This document shows positions 54,092 through 61,834 of a DNA stretch of 64,000 bases, piece after piece; positions within the stretch are counted from its first letter, which is position 1, and the number at the start of each line of letters is the position of its first letter. A program made the translations under genes and the position numbers. The DNA lies in NCBI RefSeq assembly GCF_004297265.1, contig NZ_SCUT01000021.1, forward strand, positions 1-64,000. The letters run 5' to 3'. The notes beneath the pieces were generated by a model. That model did not search any database and was not told where the DNA came from. It saw only the letters and a list, made by a program, of their open reading frames with translations. The stretch comes from Reyranella sp. GTDB taxonomy: Bacteria; Pseudomonadota; Alphaproteobacteria; Reyranellales; Reyranellaceae.

Positions 54092-55927
54092 CTAGTCGAG
54101 CTCGAAGGCGTTCTTGTAGTCGAGCTTGAGCGCCGGATCCTGGTCTTCCTTGCGCAGCAGGCAATTGCCCACGACCAGCACCTCGATCTCGCTGCCCATG
54201 AAGCAGCGCCAGGCGTCCTCCGGCGTGCACACGATCGGCTCGCCGCGCACGTTGAACGAGGTGTTCACGATCACCGAGCTGCCTGTCTTCGCCTTGAAGG
54301 CCGAGATCAGGTCGTAGAACGGCTTGTTGGTCTCTTCATGGACTGTCTGGATGCGGCCCGAATAATCGACGTGCGTCACGGCCGGGATGTCGGAGCGCGG
54401 CACGTTCAGCTTGTCGATGCCGAACAGCTTCTCTTCGTCGGCCGTCATCTTGCGGCGGCGTCCCTCGACGACCGGCGCGACCATCAGCATGTAGGGGCTG
54501 TCGGTGTGGAAATCGAAATACTTGTCGACGTCCTCGCGCAGCACCGCCGGCGCGAAGGGCCGGAACGATTCGCGGTACTTCACCTTGAGGTTCAGCGTCT
54601 TCTGCATCGAGGGCGAACGCGCGTCGCCCAGGATCGAGCGGGCGCCGAGCGAACGCGGACCGAACTCCATGCGACCCTGCATCCAGCCGACCGCCTTGTC
54701 GTCGGCCAGCGCCTGGGCGGTCTGGTCGATCATCTCCTCACGCGAGAGGCGCGAGAATTTGGCACCGACGGCGGTGAGGCGCTCGGCGATCTCGTCGTCG
54801 GTGAAGTCCGGGCCGAGATAGGAGCCGGCCATGCCGTCCATGTGGCCGTTCAGCTTGCGCGGTTGGCCGAGGAAGCCGTGATAGGCGGCGAAGGCCGCGC
54901 CGACCGCGCCGCCGGCATCGCCGGCCGCCGGCTGCACCCAGATGCCGTCGAAGATGTTCTCGCGCAGCAGCTTGCCGTTGGCGACGCAGTTCAGTGCGAC
55001 GCCGCCCGCGAGGCAGATGTTCCTGACACCGGTTTCCTTCTTCACCGACCGGCCGAGGCGGATCACGATCTCCTCGGTGACGGCCTGGATCGACGCCGCG
55101 AGGTCCATGTGATGCTGCGTCAGCATCTCCTCGGGATTGCGCCGCGCACCGCCGAACAGCGCGCCGAACTTGTCGTTCGTCATGCGCAGGCCGGTGCAAT
55201 AGTCGAAGTAGCTCTGGTCGAGGCGGAAGGTACCGTCTTCCTTGAGGTCGACGATCTTGTCGAGGATCAGGTTCTTGAACTTGGGCTCGCCGTAGGGCGC
55301 GAGGCCCATGACTTTGTATTCACCCGAGTTGACCTTGAAGCCAGTGTAATAGGTGAAGGCGGAATAGAGCAGGCCGATCGAGTGCGGGAAATGGATCTCA
55401 CGCAGCATCTCGAGCTTGTTGCCGCTCCCCATGGCGAGCGATGTCGTGGCCCATTCGCCGACGCCGTCCATGCAAAGCACGGCGGCCTCTTCATAGGGCG
55501 AGGGAAAGAAGGCCGAGGCTGCGTGGCTCTGGTGATGTTCGCCGAACAGCAGTCGCTTCTGCCAGTCGAAGTCGGGCTGCCACTTCTTCATCTCGTCGCG
55601 CAGCAGCGTCTTCTGGAAGAGCTTCTCCTTCAGCCACAGCGGCATGGCCATGCGGAAGGAATTGAAACCGCGCGGCGCGTAGGCGAGGTAGGTCTCGAGC
55701 AGGCGCTCGAACTTCAGGAACGGCTTGTCGTAGAAGGCGACGTAGTCGACGTCCTGGAGCTTGATGCCGGCACGGTCCAGGCAGAACTGGACCGCGTTCT
55801 GCGGGAAGCCCGCATCGTGCTTCTTGCGGGAGAAGCGCTCTTCCTGAGCCGCACTGACGAGATGACCATCCTCGATGAGCGCGGCTGCGCTGTCGTGATA
55901 GAAGGCCGAGACGCCAAGCACCCGCAT
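54092..55927 (-). CDS. NodU/CmcH/SxtI-family carbamoyltransferase
   Basis: The 611-residue enzyme has the N-terminal Kae1/TsaD-like domain (MRVLGVSAFYHDSAAALIED; EHHQSHAASAFFPSP; LAGGVALNCVANGKL) and the C-terminal YrdC-unrelated domain (GRMEFGPRSLGARSILGD; THVDYSGRIQTV). Such enzymes use carbamoyl phosphate and ATP to carbamoylate hydroxyls of Nod factors, antibiotics or saxitoxin. It follows genes for a DUF5989 microprotein and SxtJ-like membrane protein, the conserved SxtI/J/K arrangement. No toxin or Nod synthesis genes are nearby; the acceptor may be a glycan or lipid. Confidence 0.93.
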   Translation of the reverse strand: MRVLGVSAFYHDSAAALIEDGHLVSAAQEERFSRKKHDAGFPQNAVQFCLDRAGIKLQDVDYVAFYDKPFLKFERLLETYLAYAPRGFNSFRMAMPLWLKEKLFQKTLLRDEMKKWQPDFDWQKRLLFGEHHQSHAASAFFPSPYEEAAVLCMDGVGEWATTSLAMGSGNKLEMLREIHFPHSIGLLYSAFTYYTGFKVNSGEYKVMGLAPYGEPKFKNLILDKIVDLKEDGTFRLDQSYFDYCTGLRMTNDKFGALFGGARRNPEEMLTQHHMDLAASIQAVTEEIVIRLGRSVKKETGVRNICLAGGVALNCVANGKLLRENIFDGIWVQPAAGDAGGAVGAAFAAYHGFLGQPRKLNGHMDGMAGSYLGPDFTDDEIAERLTAVGAKFSRLSREEMIDQTAQALADDKAVGWMQGRMEFGPRSLGARSILGDARSPSMQKTLNLKVKYRESFRPFAPAVLREDVDKYFDFHTDSPYMLMVAPVVEGRRRKMTADEEKLFGIDKLNVPRSDIPAVTHVDYSGRIQTVHEETNKPFYDLISAFKAKTGSSVIVNTSFNVRGEPIVCTPEDAWRCFMGSEIEVLVVGNCLLRKEDQDPALKLDYKNAFELD

Positions 55928-55945
55928 GGAAGTGTCCTTACCCGC

Positions 55946-56098
55946 CTAGAACAGCGTGTAGATGAAGGGCGCGATCGCCGAACCCTTGGTGAGAACGATC
56001 AGGCCGCCGAAGATCACCATCATGACCAGGATCGGCAGCAGCCAGAACTTCTTGCGCTCGCGCATGAAGGCCCAGAGTTCGACGAGGATGGAGCCCAT
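55946..56098 (-). CDS. DUF5989 / SxtK-like single-helix microprotein (50 residues)
   Basis: This short gene translates to MGSILVELWAFMRERKKF, then a membrane helix (LPILVMMVIFGGLIVLTKG) and the ending SAIAPFIYTLF. The RERKKFWLLP segment and the APFIYTLF end are hallmarks I recognise for DUF5989, which accompanies carbamoyltransferase and SxtJ genes. AAAGGACC precedes the ATG. It starts 18 bases after the SxtJ-like stop and ends 18 bases before the carbamoyltransferase start. Function unknown; probably a membrane partner of the transferase. Easily missed by gene callers. Confidence 0.88.
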   Translation of the reverse strand: MGSILVELWAFMRERKKFWLLPILVMMVIFGGLIVLTKGSAIAPFIYTLF

Positions 56099-56116
56099 GG
56101 ATCGGTCCTTTCGGAA

Positions 56117-56560
56117 TCAGAACTGGTTTTTCATGGATTGCGGCGGCGGGCCCGGCGGGGACCGGTCGATCCAGTAGCTCTTGGCGTTCCGGTCGAGCTT
56201 CAGCCGCAGGAAATCCTTGCCGAACGCGCGCATGATGAGACCGATCGGCATGATGGTGACGAAGAACAGCAGGCCGAGGATCAGCGGGTTCATCACCTTG
56301 TAGAGGAGCAGGCCGAACTTCAGCCACAACCGGTTCAGCGGCCCGAGCGCCTTCGGATAAACGAGCGCCACGACCAGGAATGCCGCCGCAACCGGCAGCA
56401 TCCATTTCCACGCCGCACCATGCTCCGTGCCGTGGTTCCACAGGTTGATCGCGCTCAGGATTCCGAAGAACCCCGCGAAAACGAACCCGAAGCTGCGGTC
56501 GGAGCCCGCCTTGACGTGCTCCTCGCGCGAAAAGTCCTCATGAAGCTGGCTGGTCGCCAT
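56117..56560 (-). CDS. SxtJ-family membrane protein
   Basis: The 147-residue protein has an N-terminal soluble piece (HEDFSREEHVKAGSDRSFG), four hydrophobic segments (FGFVFAGFFGILSAINLW; WMLPVAAAFLVVALVYP; LLLYKVMNPLILGLLFFV; TIMPIGLIMRA) and the ending DRNAKSYWIDRSPPGPPPQS MKNQF. This matches the SxtJ family found next to carbamoyltransferases. It is the first gene in the run; function unknown, perhaps tethering the transferase to the membrane or presenting its acceptor. Confidence 0.87.
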   Translation of the reverse strand: MATSQLHEDFSREEHVKAGSDRSFGFVFAGFFGILSAINLWNHGTEHGAAWKWMLPVAAAFLVVALVYPKALGPLNRLWLKFGLLLYKVMNPLILGLLFFVTIMPIGLIMRAFGKDFLRLKLDRNAKSYWIDRSPPGPPPQSMKNQF

Positions 56561-56642
56561 TTACCGAGCGTTCTTCAGTTGATTGGGGCTCTTAACTCTC
56601 TGATCCCAAACGCCAAGTCAATCGGCGACCAGCAGGGAGTGG

Positions 56643-57317
56643 CTATTCCGCCGCAACCGAGGCGAAACGATGGGTCAGCAGGGCCTCGAGCGTCATGCGC
56701 CAGACGGCGGCCGCCCGGTCGAAGCTCAGCCCGTCGCGGCGGCGCAGCACGATCCAGGCGTCGAGAGACAGGGCGGCGCCAATGGCGTCCGCCAGTTCCT
56801 CCCGGGCCTGCTCGCCCAGGCTCGCGAATTCCGGGGCGAAGGCCTCGAAGGTGGACTTGCGCAGCTCCAGCTTGAAGGCATTGCCGCGCTCGATCAGGGC
56901 CGGATGGTCGACGAACTGGCCGGCGGCGACCCGCAGCGGGACGATCTTGTCGAACACTTCGGCAAGGCCCTGGACCACCGAGGCGACCCGCTCCGCCAAC
57001 GGGCGGGAGTCAGAGGCCTGCTGGGGAACCACGATGTCCTGACCGATGGCGTCCAGAACAGTTACGAAAAGTGACTCAACGTCGCCGAAATGCTGGAAAA
57101 CCGAGCGGACGGAGACGTCGGCCCGGCGGGCGACGGCCACCACGGTCGGCGCCGTGCTGGTCTCGGCGATCATGACCTTGGCGGCTTCGATGATCTTGCG
57201 ACGGGTCTCGGCGGCGCGACGATTGCGGCCATCGGGACGGGCCGTCCCATTCGAGTCCGTTCCTGCTGCCACTACCGCCACTGCGTTGCCGCGCGGCATC
57301 ACCGCTGCTTCGCTCAT
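56643..57317 (-). CDS. TetR-family transcriptional regulator
   Basis: The 224-residue regulator has an N-terminal extension rich in Ala/Gly, then the TetR helix-turn-helix (ETRRKIIEAAKVMIAE; VARRADVSVRSVFQHFGDV) and a helical C-terminal ligand domain without a motif. It diverges from the HAD hydrolase gene and is 82 bases from the SxtJ-like gene, on the same strand, so it could control either. The ligand is unknown. Confidence 0.9.
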   Translation of the reverse strand: MSEAAVMPRGNAVAVVAAGTDSNGTARPDGRNRRAAETRRKIIEAAKVMIAETSTAPTVVAVARRADVSVRSVFQHFGDVESLFVTVLDAIGQDIVVPQQASDSRPLAERVASVVQGLAEVFDKIVPLRVAAGQFVDHPALIERGNAFKLELRKSTFEAFAPEFASLGEQAREELADAIGAALSLDAWIVLRRRDGLSFDRAAAVWRMTLEALLTHRFASVAAE

Positions 57318-57432
57318 GTGTCTGTTCCTAATCCGGAGTTCAGGCTGAGATGGTCAAGGGACGACCGCTCGCCTATGGAGGGCGTGAGATAAGGGCCGAC
57401 TGCGGCAGCAACAAGGTAAAGACGGTCGCACC

Positions 57433-58101
57433 ATGATGAATACGAGCCATGCAAAAACCCCGCTCGCGGTCCTCTGGGACTTCGGCGGGGTGATCCTCTC
57501 CAGCCCCTTCGACGCCTTCAATCGATACGAGACCGAGGCCGGGCTTCCCAAAGATTTCCTGCGCGGGCTCAATACACGCAATCCAGACACCAATGCCTGG
57601 GCGAAAATGGAACGAAGCGAGGTTTCCCTCCAGGGTTTCGTCGACCTGTTCGAGGAGGAGGCCCGCCTCCAGGGACACCGCGTCGAGGGCTGGAAGATTC
57701 TGCAGGCACTAAGCGGCGACATTCGGCCGCAGATGGTCGAGGCCCTGCGGCGCTGCAAGGCCACGTTCCGGGTGGCCTGCATCACCAACAACATGAAGGC
57801 CGGCGAAGGGCCGGGCATGGCGCGCAGCCCGGAGAAGGCCAGGGCCGTGGCTGAAATCATGTCTCTTTTCGAGCATGTCGTGGAATCGAGCAAAGTCGGC
57901 CTGCGCAAGCCCGACCCGCGCATCTACCAGCACGCCTGCGACCTGCTGGGCGTGCCGCCGGACCGCTGCATCTACCTCGACGATCTCGGCATCAACCTGA
58001 AGCCGGCGCGGGCACTGGGCATGCGCACCATCAAGGTCGTCGATCCCGACCTCGCGATCGACGAATTGCAGGCGATGGTGGGGATTCCGCTGCGAGGCTG
58101 A
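57433..58101 (+). CDS. HAD-superfamily hydrolase (HAD-IA type)
   Basis: The 222-residue protein has HAD motif I as LWDFGGVIL (nucleophile Asp; Gly replaces the usual second Asp as in YihX/epoxide-hydrolase N-domains), motif II in ACITNNMKAG, the Lys in SKVGLRKPDPRIYQ and motif IV in CIYLDDLGINLKPA. Small phosphate esters or haloacids are possible substrates. It begins with two adjacent ATG codons and ends five bases before recX. Confidence 0.9.
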   Translation: MMNTSHAKTPLAVLWDFGGVILSSPFDAFNRYETEAGLPKDFLRGLNTRNPDTNAWAKMERSEVSLQGFVDLFEEEARLQGHRVEGWKILQALSGDIRPQMVEALRRCKATFRVACITNNMKAGEGPGMARSPEKARAVAEIMSLFEHVVESSKVGLRKPDPRIYQHACDLLGVPPDRCIYLDDLGINLKPARALGMRTIKVVDPDLAIDELQAMVGIPLRG

Positions 58102-58105
58102 TGCC

Positions 58106-58657
58106 GTGAAACGCACCGCCTCCCCGATCACGGCGAAATATCTCCAGAACGCCGCCGTGTTCTATCTCGAGCGGTACGCCAGTTCCGCCGAGGGGCTGAG
58201 GCGCGTGCTGCGGCGTCGGGTGTCGAAGGCGCGGATGCTCGAGGCGCCCGTGATGGACAATGTCGAGGAGGCGATCGAAGCCGTCGTCCGGAAATTCGTC
58301 ACGGCCGGCCTGCTCGACGACAGGGCCTTCGCGCAGACCAAGGCGCGCGCCCTGCACCGCCGCGGCGTCTCGGGCCAGCTGACACGCCAGCGCCTGCAGG
58401 TGGCCGGTGTCGGGCGCGAGGACGTCGACAGTGCCCTGGCCGCCCTCGACGACGAGCTCGGCACCGATCCCGCCCGGCGTGAAATCCAGGCTGCCGTGGC
58501 CTTCGCCCGCCGGCGCCGGCTCGGTCCCTTCCGCATGAAGGATCGCGAGGAAAAGAAAGCGCGCGACCTCGCCTCGATGGCGCGTGCGGGCTTCTCCTAC
58601 GAGCTCGCCCGAAAGGTCATCGACGCGATCGATCCCGATTCTCTGGACGAAGCCTGA
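58106..58657 (+). CDS. recX: RecX regulatory protein
   Basis: The 183-residue protein has the RecX three-helix repeats: AAVFYLERYASSAEGLRRVL, VVRKFVTAGLLDDRAFAQ and ARRRRLGPFRMKDREEKKAR. RecX caps and limits RecA filaments. It starts with a GTG four bases after the HAD stop. recA itself is not in the window. The motif set is good though the family is divergent, so the name is likely rather than certain. Confidence 0.85.
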   Translation: MKRTASPITAKYLQNAAVFYLERYASSAEGLRRVLRRRVSKARMLEAPVMDNVEEAIEAVVRKFVTAGLLDDRAFAQTKARALHRRGVSGQLTRQRLQVAGVGREDVDSALAALDDELGTDPARREIQAAVAFARRRRLGPFRMKDREEKKARDLASMARAGFSYELARKVIDAIDPDSLDEA

Positions 58658-58690
58658 ACGGCTCGCCATGGTTCCCGCAACGAGGCACGA

Positions 58691-59041
58691 ATGACCGTCA
58701 CGATCTGGCACAATCCGCGCTGCAGCAAATCGCGGCAGACTCTCGACCTGCTGAGGAGCAAGGGCGTGGAGCCCACGATCCGGGAGTATCTCAAGGAGCC
58801 GCCGAGCAAGGCGGAGGTGGAGAAGCTCGTCACTCTGGTCGGCGGCGATCCACGCGAGTTGATCCGTGACGGCGAGGCCGAGTTCAAGGCGCTCAAGCTC
58901 AGGAAGGCGGACCTCACCAAGGCCGGGATCGTCAATGTGATCGCCGAGCATCCCGTGCTGCTGCAACGCCCGATCGTCGTGAAGGGTGCGCATGCCGCGA
59001 TCGGCCGGCCGCCCGAGGCCGTCCTCCCTCTCCTGAAATGA
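58691..59041 (+). CDS. arsC: Arsenate reductase-like protein (ArsC, glutaredoxin type)
   Basis: The 116-residue protein has the ArsC active site HNPRCSKSRQTLDLL (catalytic Cys11), the EYLKEPPSK segment and the late arginine-bearing LLQRPIVVKGAHAAIGRP. It would reduce arsenate to arsenite with glutathione and glutaredoxin. No arsR or arsB neighbours are seen, so it may belong to the broader ArsC/Spx group. It is four bases before the cyclase gene. Confidence 0.9.
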   Translation: MTVTIWHNPRCSKSRQTLDLLRSKGVEPTIREYLKEPPSKAEVEKLVTLVGGDPRELIRDGEAEFKALKLRKADLTKAGIVNVIAEHPVLLQRPIVVKGAHAAIGRPPEAVLPLLK

Positions 59042-59045
59042 CGCC

Positions 59046-60713
59046 ATGACCGGACGGCTTCGCCTCTGGTCGGGCTACGTCCTCTTCTTCTACGTCGTCA
59101 CCCATCTCCTCAATCACGCGCTGGGCCTCGTCTCGCTGCGCGTCCTCGAAGAAGGGCGGCACTGGTTCACCTCGGTCTGGAGCAATCCCGCCGGCCAGAC
59201 GGTGCTCTACGGATCGCTGTTCGCCCACTTCTGCCTCGCATTGTGGTCGCTCTACCGACGGCGTGCGCTGAAGCTGTCCCGCTGGGAATGGACGCAATGG
59301 ATCCTCGGCATCATGATCGTACCGCTTGGCGTCGTTCACGTCGTCGGCACGCGTGTCGCGCACGCACTTTACGATGTCGAACCCGGCTATCCCTGGGTCC
59401 TAGGATCGCTCGTCGCCGGCGGCTGGACGGGTATCTTGAGGCAGTTCTCGCTGCCCCTCTTCGTCTGGATGCACGCCTGCATCGGCCTGCACTTCGCGCT
59501 GCGCCTGAAACCCTGGTACCGGCGGTGGCTGCCCTTCCTCTACGGCTTCGCGCTGCTGGTGCCGGCCGCGAGTCTCGCCGGGACCGCCGTGGCCTTGCGG
59601 GACGTGGCCGAACTCGCCGAGCGTCCCGGCTTCCTGCAGATGCTGTTCGAGCGTGCGCGCGCGCCGACACCCGATCAGGTCGCCGACCTCTACATGATGG
59701 CGTCGGTCCTCCAGAACACCGCCCTCGCTTTGCTGATCGCCGTCTTCGCCGCCCGACCCTTGCGCGATCTCTGGGACCGGCGCGCCGGCGTCGTGCGTCT
59801 CGACTACGGCGAACGGCGCAGCGTGACGCAGCCGACCGGCCTGTCGATCCTGGAGATGAGTCGCGTCGCCGGCATTCCCCACGCCTCGGTCTGTGGCGGT
59901 CGCGGCCGCTGCTCGACCTGTCGCGTTCGCATCACCGGTGACGACCGCCACCGGCTGCCGCCTGCCTCTTCCGAGGAGGCGAAGGTGCTGGCGCGCATCG
60001 GCGCCCCGGCCAACGTGCGCCTCGCCTGCCAGCTGCGGCCCCCGCCCGGGCACTACCGGGTGGCGCTGCTGCTGCCGGCCGCCGCCGGACCGGTCGAGGC
60101 CTATCGTCGCCAGCCGCAGGCTCACGGCGGCGAGCGCTATATCGCCGTGCTTTTCGCAGACATCCGCGGCTTCACGACGATCTCCGAGGGCAAACTTCCC
60201 TACGATGTCGTGTTCCTGCTCAACCGCTACTTCCGGGCTACGGGTCAGGCCGTCGAAGCGGCCGGTGGGCGTCTCGACAAATTCATCGGCGATGGGGTGA
60301 TGGCGATCTTCGGCCTCGACAAGGAGCCGCGGCTCGCGTGCCGTCAGGCGCTCGATGCGGCACGGCGCATGGCGCTCGCGCTCGACGATCTCAACGAAGC
60401 GATGTCCGGCGATCTCGATCTGCCGCTGCGCATTGGCATCGGCATTCATGCCGGGCCCGCGATCGTCGGCGAGATGGGCTATGCGCGCGCCGCCCAGATC
60501 ACCGCGATCGGCGACACGGTGAACACCGCGAGCCGGCTCGAATCGCTCACCAAGGAGTTGGGCGTCGAGCTGGTCGTGTCGCAGGAGCTGCTGGACCGTG
60601 CCGGCATCGATCTCGGCGAGGTGCCCCGCCATGAGGTCGAGATCCGCGGCCGCCAGGGACGGCTCGCCGTGCGGGCGGTCGCCAAGGCGGCCGATCTCAC
60701 GGCAATGTCATAA
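59046..60713 (+). CDS. Six-helix membrane / [2Fe-2S] ferredoxin / class III adenylate cyclase fusion
   Basis: The 555-residue protein has three parts. Residues about 5-250 form some six membrane helices with many His (20, 24, 61, 98, 106, 143, 149), suggestive of b-haem ligands. Residues about 260-345 are an adrenodoxin-type ferredoxin with Cys283, Cys289, Cys292 and Cys328 (C-x5-C-x2-C-x35-C). The C-terminal cyclase has metal Asp372 and Asp416, adenine-selecting Lys412 and Thr486 (class IIIb) and transition-state Asn493 and Arg497 in VNTASR. It likely makes cAMP in response to electron flow or oxygen. It is four bases after arsC. Confidence 0.92.
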   Translation: MTGRLRLWSGYVLFFYVVTHLLNHALGLVSLRVLEEGRHWFTSVWSNPAGQTVLYGSLFAHFCLALWSLYRRRALKLSRWEWTQWILGIMIVPLGVVHVVGTRVAHALYDVEPGYPWVLGSLVAGGWTGILRQFSLPLFVWMHACIGLHFALRLKPWYRRWLPFLYGFALLVPAASLAGTAVALRDVAELAERPGFLQMLFERARAPTPDQVADLYMMASVLQNTALALLIAVFAARPLRDLWDRRAGVVRLDYGERRSVTQPTGLSILEMSRVAGIPHASVCGGRGRCSTCRVRITGDDRHRLPPASSEEAKVLARIGAPANVRLACQLRPPPGHYRVALLLPAAAGPVEAYRRQPQAHGGERYIAVLFADIRGFTTISEGKLPYDVVFLLNRYFRATGQAVEAAGGRLDKFIGDGVMAIFGLDKEPRLACRQALDAARRMALALDDLNEAMSGDLDLPLRIGIGIHAGPAIVGEMGYARAAQITAIGDTVNTASRLESLTKELGVELVVSQELLDRAGIDLGEVPRHEVEIRGRQGRLAVRAVAKAADLTAMS

Positions 60714-60774
60714 GATGTTCGTTGTCCAGCGTGCCGACCGGGCGAGAATCCCGCGACCTTCAGGAGGTAATTCC

Positions 60775-61257
60775 ATGCGCGCCCTTTTCCTTGCCGTCGC
60801 GATGACTGTGACCACCATTGGCCTGTCCCTGCCCGTCCAGGCCGCGGGCGGCGGCTCGACGGATTCGACACCGGCGAAGCCGGTCGACGCGAACTTCACG
60901 CGCGCCAAGGCGATGATCCAGGCCGGGGACTACCAGGGCGCCCTGCCGTTGCTGCAGCAGGTAGTAACGAAGGATCCGAAGAATGCCGATGCCTACAACC
61001 TGATGGGCTTCGCCACGCGCAAGTCGGGCAACCCCAACGGCTCGCTGCAATACTACCAGCAGGCGCTGGCGATCGATTCCCGCCACATCGGCGCCTATGA
61101 ATATCTCGGCGAGGCGTACCTGATGCTGGGCCGCCTGCCGGAGGCCGAGCAGCAGCTCGCCCGCCTCGACTCGCTCTGCACCTTCGGCTGCGCCGAATAT
61201 CGCCAGCTCAAGGCCGCCGTCGCCGACTACAAGGCCGGCAAGCGCCCGACCAACTGA
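60775..61257 (+). CDS. Exported tetratricopeptide-repeat protein
   Basis: The 160-residue protein has a signal peptide (LFLAVAMTVTTIGLSLPVQA) and two to three TPR units (KAMIQAGDYQGALPLLQQVV; AYNLMGFATRKSGNPNGSLQ; AYEYLGEAYLMLGRLPEAEQ), followed by a Cys pair in SLCTFGCAEY that may form a disulfide. A perfect AGGAGGT site fixes the ATG at 60775. It lies 61 bases after the cyclase gene; role unknown, probably protein contact in the periplasm. Confidence 0.88.
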   Translation: MRALFLAVAMTVTTIGLSLPVQAAGGGSTDSTPAKPVDANFTRAKAMIQAGDYQGALPLLQQVVTKDPKNADAYNLMGFATRKSGNPNGSLQYYQQALAIDSRHIGAYEYLGEAYLMLGRLPEAEQQLARLDSLCTFGCAEYRQLKAAVADYKAGKRPTN

Positions 61258-61325
61258 CCCCTTGCCCGGCGTGGATTGCCAACGCCAACCCTGCGGTGTG
61301 ACAATACTGTAGGGGGATACAATAG

Positions 61326-61712
61326 ATGAAGTTTGACGGATTCAGCTTCGCCGGCCGGATCAATCGCGCCAAATACTGGCGCATCAAGGTCGGGTTGTTC
61401 TTCGCGAACTTCTTCTTCCACATCTGGGTGGCCACACAGTTCAGCCACACGGCACTTCATCGTGCCCCGACGAAGACCGGGGAGTGGATCCTGCTGGGCG
61501 GCGTCATCCTCGTGACCCTGGTCACCCTGGTGGTTTCAATCACCACCGATGTGAAGCGCTACCATGATCGAGACAAGAGCGGCTGGTGGGTCTTTATCGT
61601 TTTCCTCCCTGTCATTGGCGCGGTGTGGCTTTTGATCGAATGCGGTTTCCTGCCAGGCACCGTCGGTCCAAACAGGTTCGGCCCCGATCCGCTTTCCGGT
61701 AGAGTTGTCTAG
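61326..61712 (+). CDS. DUF805 membrane protein
   Basis: The 128-residue protein has the DUF805 layout: start SFAGRINRAKYWRIK, helices (VGLFFANFFFHIWVA; WILLGGVILVTLVTLVVSI), the signature KRYHDRDKSGWWVFIVFLPV and the ending GTVGPNRFGPDPLSG. The family is widespread and of unknown function. GGGGGATACAATAG precedes the ATG. The codon use looks less GC-rich than in its neighbours, which may hint at later arrival, but the gene is short. Confidence 0.92.
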   Translation: MKFDGFSFAGRINRAKYWRIKVGLFFANFFFHIWVATQFSHTALHRAPTKTGEWILLGGVILVTLVTLVVSITTDVKRYHDRDKSGWWVFIVFLPVIGAVWLLIECGFLPGTVGPNRFGPDPLSGRVV

Positions 61713-61834
61713 GCAGCTCGGAGCGAAATTCGAAGTCGCGAAAGGCATCGACGGTCTTTTGCGCTGGCCGCTTCGCCCGCTATGCTGCGGCAAATAAACG
61801 CCCGTTCACGCCGCCGCATCGGAGGGCTCCCGCG

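Noticed and set aside
53074-56560. A saxitoxin or Nod-factor synthesis locus.
   Set aside because: Only the SxtI/J/K-like trio is present; no polyketide synthase, amidinotransferase, NodABC or glycosyltransferase genes are adjacent.
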